A stretch of DNA of 64,000 nt, taken from NCBI GenBank assembly GCA_964458605.1, contig CAYWLS010000023.1, positions 1 to 64,000 on the forward strand, in the 5' to 3' direction. This document shows, piece by piece, positions 43,223 to 51,627 of the stretch. Each line of letters starts with the position of its first letter. The stretch's first letter is position 1. The translations under genes were made by a program, and so were the position numbers. The notes beneath the pieces are model-generated. The model was not told the DNA's origin. It made no database searches and saw only the letters and a list, made by a program, of their open reading frames with translations. Origin of the DNA: JBBSNV01 sp964458605. Its GTDB lineage: Bacteria > Pseudomonadota > Alphaproteobacteria > Reyranellales > JAQSWP01.

Positions 43223-45229
43223 ATGGGCCGCGACGCCGCCGTCGCTGCCGCGATGCTGCAGGAATTCGCCATCCCTCGTACGATCTGCCAGAGCATCCAG
43301 GACCTGGAGCGGTCGCTGGGCGAGGATGCCCTGTTCGCCGTCATCACCGAAGAAGCGATGCGCTTCGTCGACCTGCGCCCCGTCAAGTCCTGGGTCGACA
43401 GCCAGCCGAACTGGTCGGACCTGCCGTTCATCATTCTCACCCGACGCGGCGGCGGCGTCGAGCGCAACACCGACGCCGCCCGGCTGTCCGATGCGCTGGG
43501 CAACGTGACGTTCCTGGAACGCCCGTTCCACCCCACCACCTTCGCCAGCATCGCCCGTACCGCGGCCAAGGGCCGTCACCGCCAGTTCGACGCCCGTGCG
43601 GCCCTGGCCGAGCTTCACGAGAGCGAGCTGCGCTTGCGCATCGCTCTGCTGGCGGGTCGCATGGGTTCCTGGGAATTGAACCTGGACAGCAGGAAGCTCG
43701 CTGCATCGAACACTTGCAAGACATTGTTCGGCCGCACCGCAGAGCAGGATTTCACCTACGACGATATGCTGGCGACGATCCATCCCGACGATCGGGCCGC
43801 CGTGCTGGCGGTCGTCTCCGACAGTGTCGCGAGCGGCAACGACCACGCCCTGGAATACCGCGTGGTCTGGCCCGACCGCAGCACGCATTGGGCGGAAATC
43901 CGCGCCCGCGTAGTGCGCGAGCCGTCCGGCGGCGTCCGCATGGTCGGCGTCTGTTCCGACATCACCCAGCGCAAGACGGCGGAGCAGCGCCTGAAGCACC
44001 TCAACGAGACCCTGGAAGCGCGGGTATCGAGCCGCACGCAGCAACTGGAGCGCGCCCATGCCAAGGTACTCGACGAGATCGCCCAACGCGAACGCGCCGA
44101 GGAGCTGCTGCGCCAGTCGCAGAAGATGGAAATGATCGGCCAGCTCACCGGCGGGGTGGCGCACGATTTCAACAACCTGCTGATGGCGGTGATGGCCAAT
44201 CTCGATATTCTGCGCAAGCACCTGCGGGACGATGCGCGGGCCAATCGGCTGATCCACAGCGCCATGCAGGGCGCCCAGCGCGGCGCCGCCCTGACCCAGC
44301 GGTTGCTGGCGTTCGCCCGCCGCCAGGATCTGCGCATCGAGGCCTGCAGCCTGGTCGAGCTGGTGCGCGGCATGAGCGATCTGCTGGAACGGTCGGTAGG
44401 GCCGCAGATCGACCTGAAGATCGATCTGCCCGACCGGGTGCCGCCGGCGCTGGTCGACGTCAACCAGGTCGAATTGGCGCTGCTCAACCTGGTGGTCAAT
44501 GCGCGCGATGCCATGCCCGACGGGGGACGCCTGACCATCGGGCTGGACGCGGTGCGCAGCGAAGGCGACCGGGAAATTCCCGCCGACGATTATGTACGCC
44601 TGTCGGTCAGCGATACCGGCATCGGCATGGACGCGGAGACGCTCAAGAAGGCCACCGAGCCGTTCTTTTCGACCAAGGAACTGGGCAAGGGCACGGGCCT
44701 TGGCCTGTCGATGATCCAGGGCCTGGCGGTACAGTTGAACGGCTCCCTGCGCCTGATCAGCCAGAAAGGCAGCGGCACGCGGGCCGAGCTGTGGCTGCCG
44801 GCGACCGTCGAAACCGCCGCACGCCCGGCGCCGGCGGCCGCGGCCAGCGTCGACCAATCGAGCGTGGCCAGGAAGCGCATCCTGGTGGTCGACGACGACG
44901 TGCTGATCGCCATGAGCACGGTCGACATGCTGGAGGATCTGGGACACGAGGTGGTGGAAGCCAATTCCGGCGCCAAGGCCCTGGAGATCCTGCGCGGCGA
45001 GCGCGAATTCGACCTTCTGATCACCGACTACTCCATGCCGCGCATGACCGGCGGCCAGCTCGCCAAGGCGGTCCGCGAGCTGAAGCCCGGCCTGCCGATC
45101 CTGCTGGCCACCGGCTATGCCGACCTGCCTCAGGGCTTCGACATCGACCTGCCGCGCCTCAGCAAACCCTATCACCAAGAGCAACTCGCGGTGGAGATCG
45201 CAAAGCTGCTACAGTCCAAGGCAGTCTGA
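43223..45229 (+). CDS. Hybrid sensor histidine kinase (pseudo-receiver, PAS, HisKA, HATPase, receiver)
   Basis: A 668-residue kinase from the first ATG. In order: an N-terminal receiver-like module (1-112), a PAS domain (about 134-250, ending GVCSDITQRKTAEQR), a coiled-coil, a HisKA domain with phospho-acceptor H314 in GGVAHDFNNLL, an ATPase domain with N box NLVVNARDAMPDGG and G boxes DTGIGM and GKGTGLGLSM, and a C-terminal receiver with VVDDD and phospho-Asp in LLITDYSMPRM. No membrane helix, so cytosolic. The first beta strand of the receiver-like module (ALILAP) lies upstream of this ATG in frame, so the real start may be a rare codon near 43181. Confidence 0.9.
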   Translation: MGRDAAVAAAMLQEFAIPRTICQSIQDLERSLGEDALFAVITEEAMRFVDLRPVKSWVDSQPNWSDLPFIILTRRGGGVERNTDAARLSDALGNVTFLERPFHPTTFASIARTAAKGRHRQFDARAALAELHESELRLRIALLAGRMGSWELNLDSRKLAASNTCKTLFGRTAEQDFTYDDMLATIHPDDRAAVLAVVSDSVASGNDHALEYRVVWPDRSTHWAEIRARVVREPSGGVRMVGVCSDITQRKTAEQRLKHLNETLEARVSSRTQQLERAHAKVLDEIAQRERAEELLRQSQKMEMIGQLTGGVAHDFNNLLMAVMANLDILRKHLRDDARANRLIHSAMQGAQRGAALTQRLLAFARRQDLRIEACSLVELVRGMSDLLERSVGPQIDLKIDLPDRVPPALVDVNQVELALLNLVVNARDAMPDGGRLTIGLDAVRSEGDREIPADDYVRLSVSDTGIGMDAETLKKATEPFFSTKELGKGTGLGLSMIQGLAVQLNGSLRLISQKGSGTRAELWLPATVETAARPAPAAAASVDQSSVARKRILVVDDDVLIAMSTVDMLEDLGHEVVEANSGAKALEILRGEREFDLLITDYSMPRMTGGQLAKAVRELKPGLPILLATGYADLPQGFDIDLPRLSKPYHQEQLAVEIAKLLQSKAV

Positions 45230-45362
45230 TACTGCCCTGGCGGCGACCTCCGATGCGTTTGACCGGTGATATGCGCCTCGACCCTGAACTTCCTTCCACC
45301 CGCGGCGCCGGACGGCAGGCGGCGTTGCGTCCGGTCCGTGCCGAGCGGCCGATGAAATAGCG

Positions 45363-46136
45363 ATGGAGCTTCCCTCTTCGCTGGCGCCGCGGCGGCCGGA
45401 TTCCGCCACGACCAAAGTGCCGCGCGTCATCTACCAGACCTTCAAGGACCGCGCCGTGCCGCCGGCAATGTTCCGGGCTGCCAGCTCCTGGATCGCGCGC
45501 AACGAATCCTTCGCCTACAGGTACTTCGACGACGCGGCGATGTTCGATTTCGTCGCCGCATTCGATTGCGCCGGCTTTTCCTTCGCTTCCCGGCAGCTGG
45601 CATCGGCGATCGCCAAGATCAAGCCGGGAGCGGGCAAGGCCGATCTGTTCCGCTACCTGCTGGTCTACAGCCAGGGCGGCGTCTACATGGATATCGACAC
45701 CTATTGTCTGACGCCGCTGCAGCGCATCATCGGCGCGGAGGACGACCTCGTCACCGGAATCGGCGGGCGCGGCGACTTCCACCAATGGGGGCTGATCTAT
45801 GCGCCCCGACATCCGTTCCTGAAACGGGCGATCGAAAACGCCGTCGCCAACATCCTGCAAGAACGCTTCGTACCGGGCTTCGAGAATTCGCTGGAAGGCC
45901 TCGCCGGCCCGCCCTGCCTCGACCTGTCGATCAAGCAGGTTCTCGGCCTGCCCCTGCACAGCCGCTTCACGCCCGGCGTCTTTCACGTGCATATCGAGGG
46001 CGTGAAATATCAGACCCGGATATTGCCCAGCGATTTTTTTGGCGGCAATGTCGGCTTCAAGTATCCCGGCTACAGGGACGATCTGGGCGCTGCGGGCGTG
46101 CGGTATTGGATGGACGAAGCGCTGTTCGAGAAGTGA
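45363..46136 (+). CDS. Glycosyltransferase with DXD motif (OCH1/Gly_transf_sug type)
   Basis: A 257-residue GT32-like enzyme. It shows VPRVIYQTFKDRAVPP near residues 19-34, the acceptor/nucleotide-sugar region KADLFRYLLVYSQGGVYMDIDTYC near 94-117 with the DXD metal site in MDIDT, and a variable C-terminal part. Such enzymes decorate surface polysaccharide or glycolipid. It is 133 bases downstream of the kinase with nothing recognisable between, so linkage to that system is uncertain. Confidence 0.85.
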   Translation: MELPSSLAPRRPDSATTKVPRVIYQTFKDRAVPPAMFRAASSWIARNESFAYRYFDDAAMFDFVAAFDCAGFSFASRQLASAIAKIKPGAGKADLFRYLLVYSQGGVYMDIDTYCLTPLQRIIGAEDDLVTGIGGRGDFHQWGLIYAPRHPFLKRAIENAVANILQERFVPGFENSLEGLAGPPCLDLSIKQVLGLPLHSRFTPGVFHVHIEGVKYQTRILPSDFFGGNVGFKYPGYRDDLGAAGVRYWMDEALFEK

Positions 46137-46166
46137 AGTCCCGGCGCGCCCGCGTGGGAGTGAGAC

Positions 46167-47798
46167 ATGGGTTTGGCTGGCAAGAGTTACGACGACATCC
46201 GCGCCAATTTCCGCTGGCGGATCCCGCCGCGCTTCAACATCGCCGATGCGGTGTGCGACCGCCATGTCGGCGCCGACAAGACGGCGCTGACCTTCGAGAC
46301 CGGCGACGGCAAGGTGCTGAACCTGACCTTCGAGCAGCTGCAGGAGCGTTCGCAGCGGCTTGCCAATGCGCTGGCGGCGCACGGCATCGCGCGCGGCGAC
46401 CGCATCGGCATCCTGCTGCCGCAATGTCCCGAAGCGCTGATCGCCCATCTGGCCGCCTATCGCCTCGGCGCCATTGCCTTGCCCCTGTTCACCCTGTTCG
46501 GGCCCGAAGCGATCGAGTACCGGCTCAACGACAGCGGCGCCAGGGCGGTGGTGTCCAACACGGCCGGCATCGAGAAGATCCTCGCCCTGGGCGACAAGCT
46601 CGCCGCCGCGCCGCTGCTGATCGGCATCGAGGACCGGGTCGCCGACGCGGTGCTGGGCTGGGACGCGCTGCTCGAAGCCGCCTCCTCGCAGCAACGCTGC
46701 GTCGACACCGCGGCCGAGGATCCGGCGATCATCGTCTACACCTCCGGCACCACCGGCAACCCCAAGGGCGTGCTCTATGCCCATCGCGTGCTGCTGGGCC
46801 ACATGCCCGGCGTCGAGCTGCCGCACGATTTCTTCCCGCAACCGGGCGACCGCATGTGGACGCCGGCCGACTGGGCCTGGGCCGGCGGATTGATGGACGT
46901 GCTGCTGCCGTCGCTGTTCCACGGCGTGCCGGTGGTGGCCAAGCGGCTGGCCAAGTTCGATCCCGAGGAAGCCTATGCCCTGCTGGCCCGCCACAAGGTG
47001 CGCAATGCCTTCATGCCGCCCACGGCGCTGAAGATGATGCGTCAGGTCGCCAACCCGCAAGCCAAACACGACTATGCCATGCGCAGCATCGCCAGCGGCG
47101 GCGAGCGCCTGGGCGAGGAGATGCTCGACTGGGGCCGGACCACTTTCGGCCTGACCATGAACGAATTCTACGGCCAGACCGAAGCCAACCTCACTGTCGG
47201 CAACTGCGCGGTTATCATGGCCTTGCGGCCGGGTTCGATGGGCCGCGCCATTCCCGGCCACACCGTCGAGGTCATCGACGAGGACGGCCAGCCGGTCAAG
47301 CCCGGCGATACCGGTTCGATCGCCGTCAAGGCTCCCGACCCGGTGTTCTTCCTGCGCTACTGGAACAAGCCCGAGGCGACCCGGGACAAGTTCCGCGGCG
47401 ACTGGCTGCTGACCGGCGATCTCGGCCACCGCGACGCCGACGGCTATTTCTGGTTCCATGGCCGCGACGACGACGTGATCATCTCCGGCGGCTATCGCAT
47501 CGGCCCGACCGAGATCGAGGACTGCCTGATGCGCCATCCGGCGGTGGCGCTGGTGGCGGTGATCGGCGTGCCGGACAAGGTGCGCGGCGAAGTGGTCAAG
47601 GCCTATATCGTGCCGCGGCAGGGCACCGCCATCGACGACAAGCTGCAGGCCGACGTGCAGGCTTTCGTCAAGTCGCGCCTGTCGGCGCACGAATATCCCC
47701 GCCAGATCGAGTTCCGCCAATCCCTGCCCATGACCATCACCGGCAAGATCCGGCGCAAGGATCTGCGCGACGAAATCGTCGCCAAAGGGGGCGCCTGA
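46167..47798 (+). CDS. AMP-dependent acyl-CoA synthetase
   Basis: A 543-residue ligase forming acyl-CoA through acyl-AMP. Adenylation motif P-loop reads IIVYTSGTTGNPKGVLYAH near residues 190-208, then MNEFYGQTEAN near 331, LLTGDLGHRDADGYFWFHGRDDD near 412 and IKVSG-type IISGGYRIGPTEIED near 436, with the catalytic lysine in MTITGKIRRKDLR near 527. The opening NFRWRIPPRFNIADAVCD resembles acetyl-/medium-chain acyl-CoA synthetases. It ends in TGATG overlapping the MaoC gene. Confidence 0.92.
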   Translation: MGLAGKSYDDIRANFRWRIPPRFNIADAVCDRHVGADKTALTFETGDGKVLNLTFEQLQERSQRLANALAAHGIARGDRIGILLPQCPEALIAHLAAYRLGAIALPLFTLFGPEAIEYRLNDSGARAVVSNTAGIEKILALGDKLAAAPLLIGIEDRVADAVLGWDALLEAASSQQRCVDTAAEDPAIIVYTSGTTGNPKGVLYAHRVLLGHMPGVELPHDFFPQPGDRMWTPADWAWAGGLMDVLLPSLFHGVPVVAKRLAKFDPEEAYALLARHKVRNAFMPPTALKMMRQVANPQAKHDYAMRSIASGGERLGEEMLDWGRTTFGLTMNEFYGQTEANLTVGNCAVIMALRPGSMGRAIPGHTVEVIDEDGQPVKPGDTGSIAVKAPDPVFFLRYWNKPEATRDKFRGDWLLTGDLGHRDADGYFWFHGRDDDVIISGGYRIGPTEIEDCLMRHPAVALVAVIGVPDKVRGEVVKAYIVPRQGTAIDDKLQADVQAFVKSRLSAHEYPRQIEFRQSLPMTITGKIRRKDLRDEIVAKGGA

Positions 47799-48271
47799 TG
47801 GGTCTCGTATTCGGCGAGTTCGCCGTCGGCCAGCGTTTCATCACGCCCGGCCGCACCATTACCGAAGGCGACTTAATGGGGTTCGCCGGCCTGACCGGCG
47901 ACTACAATCCGGTCCACACCGACGAGGAATTCGCCAAACAGACGCCGTTCGGCACCCGCATCGCCCATGGGCCGATGAGCGTGGGCATGGCTTTCGGTCT
48001 CGCCTCGCGGCTGGACCTGATCGACGGCACGGTGGTCGCGCTGCTGGGCGTGACCTGGACCTTCAAGGCCCCGGTCAAGCCGGGCGACACCGTCCATGCC
48101 GAAATCGAGGTGCTGAAGACCCGCGACGTCACGGACCGGGCGCTGGGCTTCGTCGAGTGGAGCATCGCCATGGTCAACCAGCACGGCGCCGTCACCTCGG
48201 CCGGTACGGCGCAATTGCTGATGCGGCGCGAGCGGCCGGCAACCGCGACCTGGGGCATGAAGCCGGCATGA
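47798..48271 (+). CDS. MaoC-family (R)-enoyl-CoA hydratase/dehydratase
   Basis: A 157-residue single hot-dog-fold protein. The hydratase 2 motif is visible as FAGLTGDYNPVHTDEEFA (residues 28-45), supplying the catalytic Asp/His, followed by GTRIAHGPMSVGMAFGL and FKAPVKPGDTVHAEIEV. It overlaps the acyl-CoA synthetase by one base and the exonuclease gene by four, so it is translated as part of one run. It probably acts on the CoA ester made by the upstream ligase. Confidence 0.92.
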   Translation: MGLVFGEFAVGQRFITPGRTITEGDLMGFAGLTGDYNPVHTDEEFAKQTPFGTRIAHGPMSVGMAFGLASRLDLIDGTVVALLGVTWTFKAPVKPGDTVHAEIEVLKTRDVTDRALGFVEWSIAMVNQHGAVTSAGTAQLLMRRERPATATWGMKPA

Positions 48272-49095
48272 AGCTTGCGACCTACAACGTCAACGGCGTC
48301 AACGGCCGCCTGCCCGTCCTGCTGCGCTGGCTGAAGGAAGCCCGGCCCGACGTGGCCTGCCTGCAGGAACTCAAGGCGCCGGACGAGAAATTCCCCCAGG
48401 CCGCGATCGAGCAAGCGGGTTACGGCGCCATCTGGCACGGCCAGAAGAGCTGGAACGGCGTCGCCATCCTGCAGCGCGGGGCGACGCCGAAAGAAACGCG
48501 CCGCGGCCTGCCGGGCGATCCGGACGACACGCATAGCCGCTATATCGAGGCCGAGATCGACGGCATCCGCATCGGCTGCCTGTACCTGCCCAACGGCAAT
48601 CCCGCGCCGGGGCCGAAATTCGACTACAAGCTCGACTGGTTCAAACGGTTGCACGAATACGCCGGCAAGCTGGTCAAGCTCGATGCGCCGGTCGCGTTGG
48701 CGGGCGACTTCAACGTCATGCCCACCGAGCTCGACGTCTACAAGCCCGAGCGCTGGGTCGACGATGCGCTGTTCCGCCCCGAAACCCGCGCCGCCTATGC
48801 CAGGCTGGTGGCGCAGGGCTGGACCGACTCCATTCGCAAGCTGCATCCGAAGGAACGCATCTATACGTTCTGGGACTACTTCCGCAACGCCTTTGCCCGC
48901 GACGCCGGGCTGCGCATCGATCATCTGCTGCTCAACCCTGCGCTGGCCAAACGGCTGCGCCGTGCTGGCGTGGATCGCGACGTACGCGGCTGGGAAAAGA
49001 CCAGCGACCATGCCCCGACCTGGGTCGAGCTGGCGCTGCCGGACAAGGCATCGTCGACCAGGGGCTCCGCAAAGAAAAGGAAAGCCAAGCCATGA
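48268..49095 (+). CDS. xthA: Exodeoxyribonuclease III
   Basis: AP endonuclease / 3'-5' exonuclease of base excision repair. The 275-residue protein opens KLATYNVNGVNGRLPVLLRW, has LQELKAPDEKFP (metal glutamate) near residue 31, SWNGVAIL near 64, the catalytic LAGDFNVMP near 148 and DHAPTWVEL near the end. It is embedded between a MaoC gene (ATGA overlap) and an amidohydrolase gene (ATGA overlap), an unexpected setting for a repair enzyme. Confidence 0.94.
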   Translation: MKLATYNVNGVNGRLPVLLRWLKEARPDVACLQELKAPDEKFPQAAIEQAGYGAIWHGQKSWNGVAILQRGATPKETRRGLPGDPDDTHSRYIEAEIDGIRIGCLYLPNGNPAPGPKFDYKLDWFKRLHEYAGKLVKLDAPVALAGDFNVMPTELDVYKPERWVDDALFRPETRAAYARLVAQGWTDSIRKLHPKERIYTFWDYFRNAFARDAGLRIDHLLLNPALAKRLRRAGVDRDVRGWEKTSDHAPTWVELALPDKASSTRGSAKKRKAKP

Positions 49096-50129
49096 GCAAG
49101 ACCCAGGCGCCGATCGGCAATGTCGTGATGCCGAACGAGGCGTGGTTGGCGAAACAGGCACGCGAGGAGATCATCGAGCCCGCGCTGCCGATCGTCGATC
49201 CGCACCATCATCTGTGGGATCGCGCCGACAACCGATACATGCTCGGTGAATTGCTGGCCGACACCGGAAGCGGCCACAACGTGCTGGCCACGGTGTTCGT
49301 CGAATGCCTGGCGTTCTATCGCCAGGACGGGCCCGAAGAGCTGAAGTCGGTTGGGGAAACGGAGGTCGCCAACGGCGTGGCGGCGATGGCGGCAAGCGGC
49401 TCCTACGGCGCGACCCGCGCCTGCGCCGGGATCTCGAGCTTTGCCAATTTGCAGGCCGGGGCCCGGGCCCGCCAGGTCCTGCAGGCCCATATCGCCGCCG
49501 GCAACGGCCGGCTGCGCGGCATCCGCCACGCCGGCGGCTGGGACGCCAGCGACCAGATCCGCAACAGCCACACCCATCCGCCGCAGGGCCTCTATGGCGA
49601 CAAGGCGTTCCGCGAAGGCTTTGCGCAACTGAAGCCGCTTGGCCTGCTGTTCGAGGCCTGGCAGTTCCACCCCCAACTGCCCGAGGTGATCGATCTGGCG
49701 CGCGCCTTCCCCGATACGCCGATCGTGCTGAATCACGTCGGCGGGCCGCTCGGCATCGGCCCCTATGCCGGCAAGAGCGAAGAGACTTTCGCGGCCTGGA
49801 AGAAGAACATGGCCGAATTGGCGCGCAGCTCCAACGTCTCGGTCAAGCTGGGCGGGCTGGGCATGCGCATCGGCGTGTTCGACCACCACAAGCGCGAGGT
49901 GCCGCCGACATCGCAGGCGCTGGCCGATGCGTGGCGGCCGTGGATCGACACCACCATCGAGCTGTTCAGGCCGGAGCGCTGCATGTTCGAGAGCAACTTC
50001 CCGGTCGACAAGATCACCACCGGCTATGCGGTGCTGTGGAACGCCTTCAAGCGGCTCGCGGCAGGCGCCTCGGCAACGGAAAAGACCGCATTGTTCAGCG
50101 GCACGGCCAGCAAAGTGTACCGGGTCTAG
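49092..50129 (+). CDS. Amidohydrolase-family metal-dependent hydrolase
   Basis: A 345-residue TIM-barrel hydrolase of the amidohydrolase 2 (PF04909) type. The N-terminal metal motif is PIVDPHHHLWD near residue 35, a further histidine lies in VLNHVGGPLG near 213, and the C-terminal acid in MFESNFPVDK near 298. These enzymes act as lactonases or decarboxylases (2-pyrone-4,6-dicarboxylate and similar). Overlap with xthA suggests co-translation; the acyl-CoA genes upstream hint at catabolism. Confidence 0.87.
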   Translation: MSKTQAPIGNVVMPNEAWLAKQAREEIIEPALPIVDPHHHLWDRADNRYMLGELLADTGSGHNVLATVFVECLAFYRQDGPEELKSVGETEVANGVAAMAASGSYGATRACAGISSFANLQAGARARQVLQAHIAAGNGRLRGIRHAGGWDASDQIRNSHTHPPQGLYGDKAFREGFAQLKPLGLLFEAWQFHPQLPEVIDLARAFPDTPIVLNHVGGPLGIGPYAGKSEETFAAWKKNMAELARSSNVSVKLGGLGMRIGVFDHHKREVPPTSQALADAWRPWIDTTIELFRPERCMFESNFPVDKITTGYAVLWNAFKRLAAGASATEKTALFSGTASKVYRV

Positions 50130-50130
50130 G

Positions 50131-50185
50131 GCAAATCACCTTTTGACGGAATCACTCCGGATTCCGTCAAAAGGTGTGAATTTGC
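50131..50185. repeat. Inverted repeat / terminator-like hairpin after the amidohydrolase gene
   Basis: The left arm CACCTTTTGACGGAATC (50137-50153) is the exact reverse complement of GATTCCGTCAAAAGGTG (50160-50176), a 17-bp stem with a six-base loop. The pairing extends outward with a three-base interruption (GCAAAT left, ATTTGC right). The right side is not followed by a T run. It lies between the ends of convergent genes and may be a terminator or a mobile palindrome. Confidence 0.85.
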
Positions 50186-50201
50186 TCTACACTTGAGGAA
50201 T

Positions 50202-50264
50202 AGAGCGGATTCACACGATCGGATGGCAGCGTTGTCGCGCTTCCATCCGATCGTGATCCGTTCT
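50202..50264. repeat. Second long inverted repeat before the phnN stop
   Basis: CACGATCGGATGGCAGCG (50213-50230) pairs with CGCTTCCATCCGATCGTG (50238-50255) with one mismatch, and the flanks AGAGCGGATT and ATCCGTTCT extend the stem. It directly follows the hairpin at 50131-50185, and both contain a GATTCACAC- or GAATTCACACC-like segment near the arm, hinting at a common repeat family. It reaches to the last codon of phnN. Confidence 0.8.
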
Positions 50265-50811
50265 AGCGCGACAGCAGCTTCCCAAGTGCCGCAAGCAGCC
50301 GGCCCGCCCCATCCGTCACCGTACCGTCGTTGGCAATCTCGATCAGACGCGGGTGGCTAACGGCAAAAGCGTCGGCCCGGGCCAGACGCTGGGCGATGGC
50401 TGTCTGGTCGTCGCGGCCGCGACCGCGCAGGCGATCGGCAACCATGTCAGGCGATGCCGTGACGAGGATCGGCGCAATCTTGGGATCGCCGCGCAGTTCG
50501 GCCATGAAATGCGCACGGCTGCCCGACACCACGACGAGGCAGCCGGCGCGCTGCCACAGTTCGATCTCGCGGCCGATGCCATAGGACCTGCCGTAGGCCT
50601 GCCAGTGCATGGCGAACAGGCCGCGCTGGCACCGCAGTTCGAATTCCGCCGGCGACAGCGAGATGAAATTCTCGTCGCCATGGACCGGCCGCGTGATGTA
50701 GCGATGGGCGAACAGGATAGGCTCGCCCGCCAGGCGCTCGCGCGCGGCTTTCAGCAGGGTGTCCTTGCCGACACCCGACCGTCCCATGACATAGGCGACG
50801 CCGCTTTCCAT
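50263..50811 (-). CDS. phnN: Ribose 1,5-bisphosphate phosphokinase
   Basis: A 182-residue P-loop kinase of the guanylate-kinase fold that makes PRPP from ribose 1,5-bisphosphate in phosphonate breakdown. Walker A is VMGRSGVGKDTLL (8-20), the acceptor region is FAHRYITRPVHGDENFISLS near 34-53, and ASPDMVADRLRGRGRD near 118 forms the lid, all typical of PhnN. No C-P lyase (phnGHIJKLM) gene lies in the window. Its ATG is 12 bases after the enoyl-CoA hydratase stop on the same strand. Confidence 0.9.
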   Translation of the reverse strand: MESGVAYVMGRSGVGKDTLLKAARERLAGEPILFAHRYITRPVHGDENFISLSPAEFELRCQRGLFAMHWQAYGRSYGIGREIELWQRAGCLVVVSGSRAHFMAELRGDPKIAPILVTASPDMVADRLRGRGRDDQTAIAQRLARADAFAVSHPRLIEIANDGTVTDGAGRLLAALGKLLSR

Positions 50812-50823
50812 CGCCGGCCGAGG

Positions 50824-51612
50824 TCAGACGCCCCTGAATCTGGGCTTGCGCTTTTCCATGAAGGCGCGGCGGCCTTCGATATAGTCCTGGCTGGCGAAGC
50901 AGGCATCGACCGCCGCCTGCACCTCGGCCAGCCGCGCCGAGGGATCGTCGGACACCGCCGCATCGACCGACAGCTTGGTCGATTTGACGGTCAGCGGCGC
51001 GTTCTGCGCGATTACCGCGACCAGAGCCTCGATCGTGCCGTCCAGCGCCTCGACCGGCACCACGCGGTTGAGCAGGCCCATCCGGTGCGCCTCGGCGGCG
51101 TCGAACTGCCGGCCGGTGAAATAGATCTCCTTGGCGAAAGCCGGCCCCACCAGACCGACCAGCTTCTTGACCCCGTCATAGGCATAGCCCAGGCCGAGCT
51201 TGGCGGCCGGAATGGCCAGCTTCGCGTCGGCCGCGGCGATGCGCAGATCGCAGCTCATCGCCACGTTCAGCCCGCCGCCGATGCAGAAACCCCGGATCAT
51301 GGCGATGGTCGGCTTGGCGATGCGTTGCAGCGAGGCCAGCGCACGCCTGGACATCTCGTCGTAATGCGCCACCGCCTCTTTCGAGGCGCGCTGGTTCTCG
51401 AATTGCGAGATGTCGGCGCCGGCCACGAAGGCCTTGTCGCCGGCGCCTTTCAGCACCACCACCCGCACCTCGGCATCGGCGGCGTAGCCGTCGAGGATCG
51501 GCGCCATACCCTCCCACATATCGACCGACAGCGCATTGCGGCGCGCGGGGTTGTTGAAGATCAGCCAGCCCACGGGGCCGGTCTTGTGGGCAATCAGTCG
51601 CTCGGTGGTCAT
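50824..51612 (-). CDS. Enoyl-CoA hydratase/isomerase-family protein
   Basis: A 262-residue crotonase-fold protein. It has NNPARRNALSVDMWEGM near residues 20-36, AFVAGADISQFE near 61-72 (oxyanion-hole loop), and IRGFCIGGGLNVAMSCDLRIAAADA near 104-128. The second catalytic glutamate of hydratases is not obvious: the segment LGLGYAYDGVKKLVGLVG replaces the more usual GxxP..GGxxRL, so an isomerase or other activity is possible. The stop of the CoA-transferase gene is 15 bases upstream. Confidence 0.9.
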   Translation of the reverse strand: MTTERLIAHKTGPVGWLIFNNPARRNALSVDMWEGMAPILDGYAADAEVRVVVLKGAGDKAFVAGADISQFENQRASKEAVAHYDEMSRRALASLQRIAKPTIAMIRGFCIGGGLNVAMSCDLRIAAADAKLAIPAAKLGLGYAYDGVKKLVGLVGPAFAKEIYFTGRQFDAAEAHRMGLLNRVVPVEALDGTIEALVAVIAQNAPLTVKSTKLSVDAAVSDDPSARLAEVQAAVDACFASQDYIEGRRAFMEKRKPRFRGV

Positions 51613-51627
51613 GCAATGTCCCAGTAT

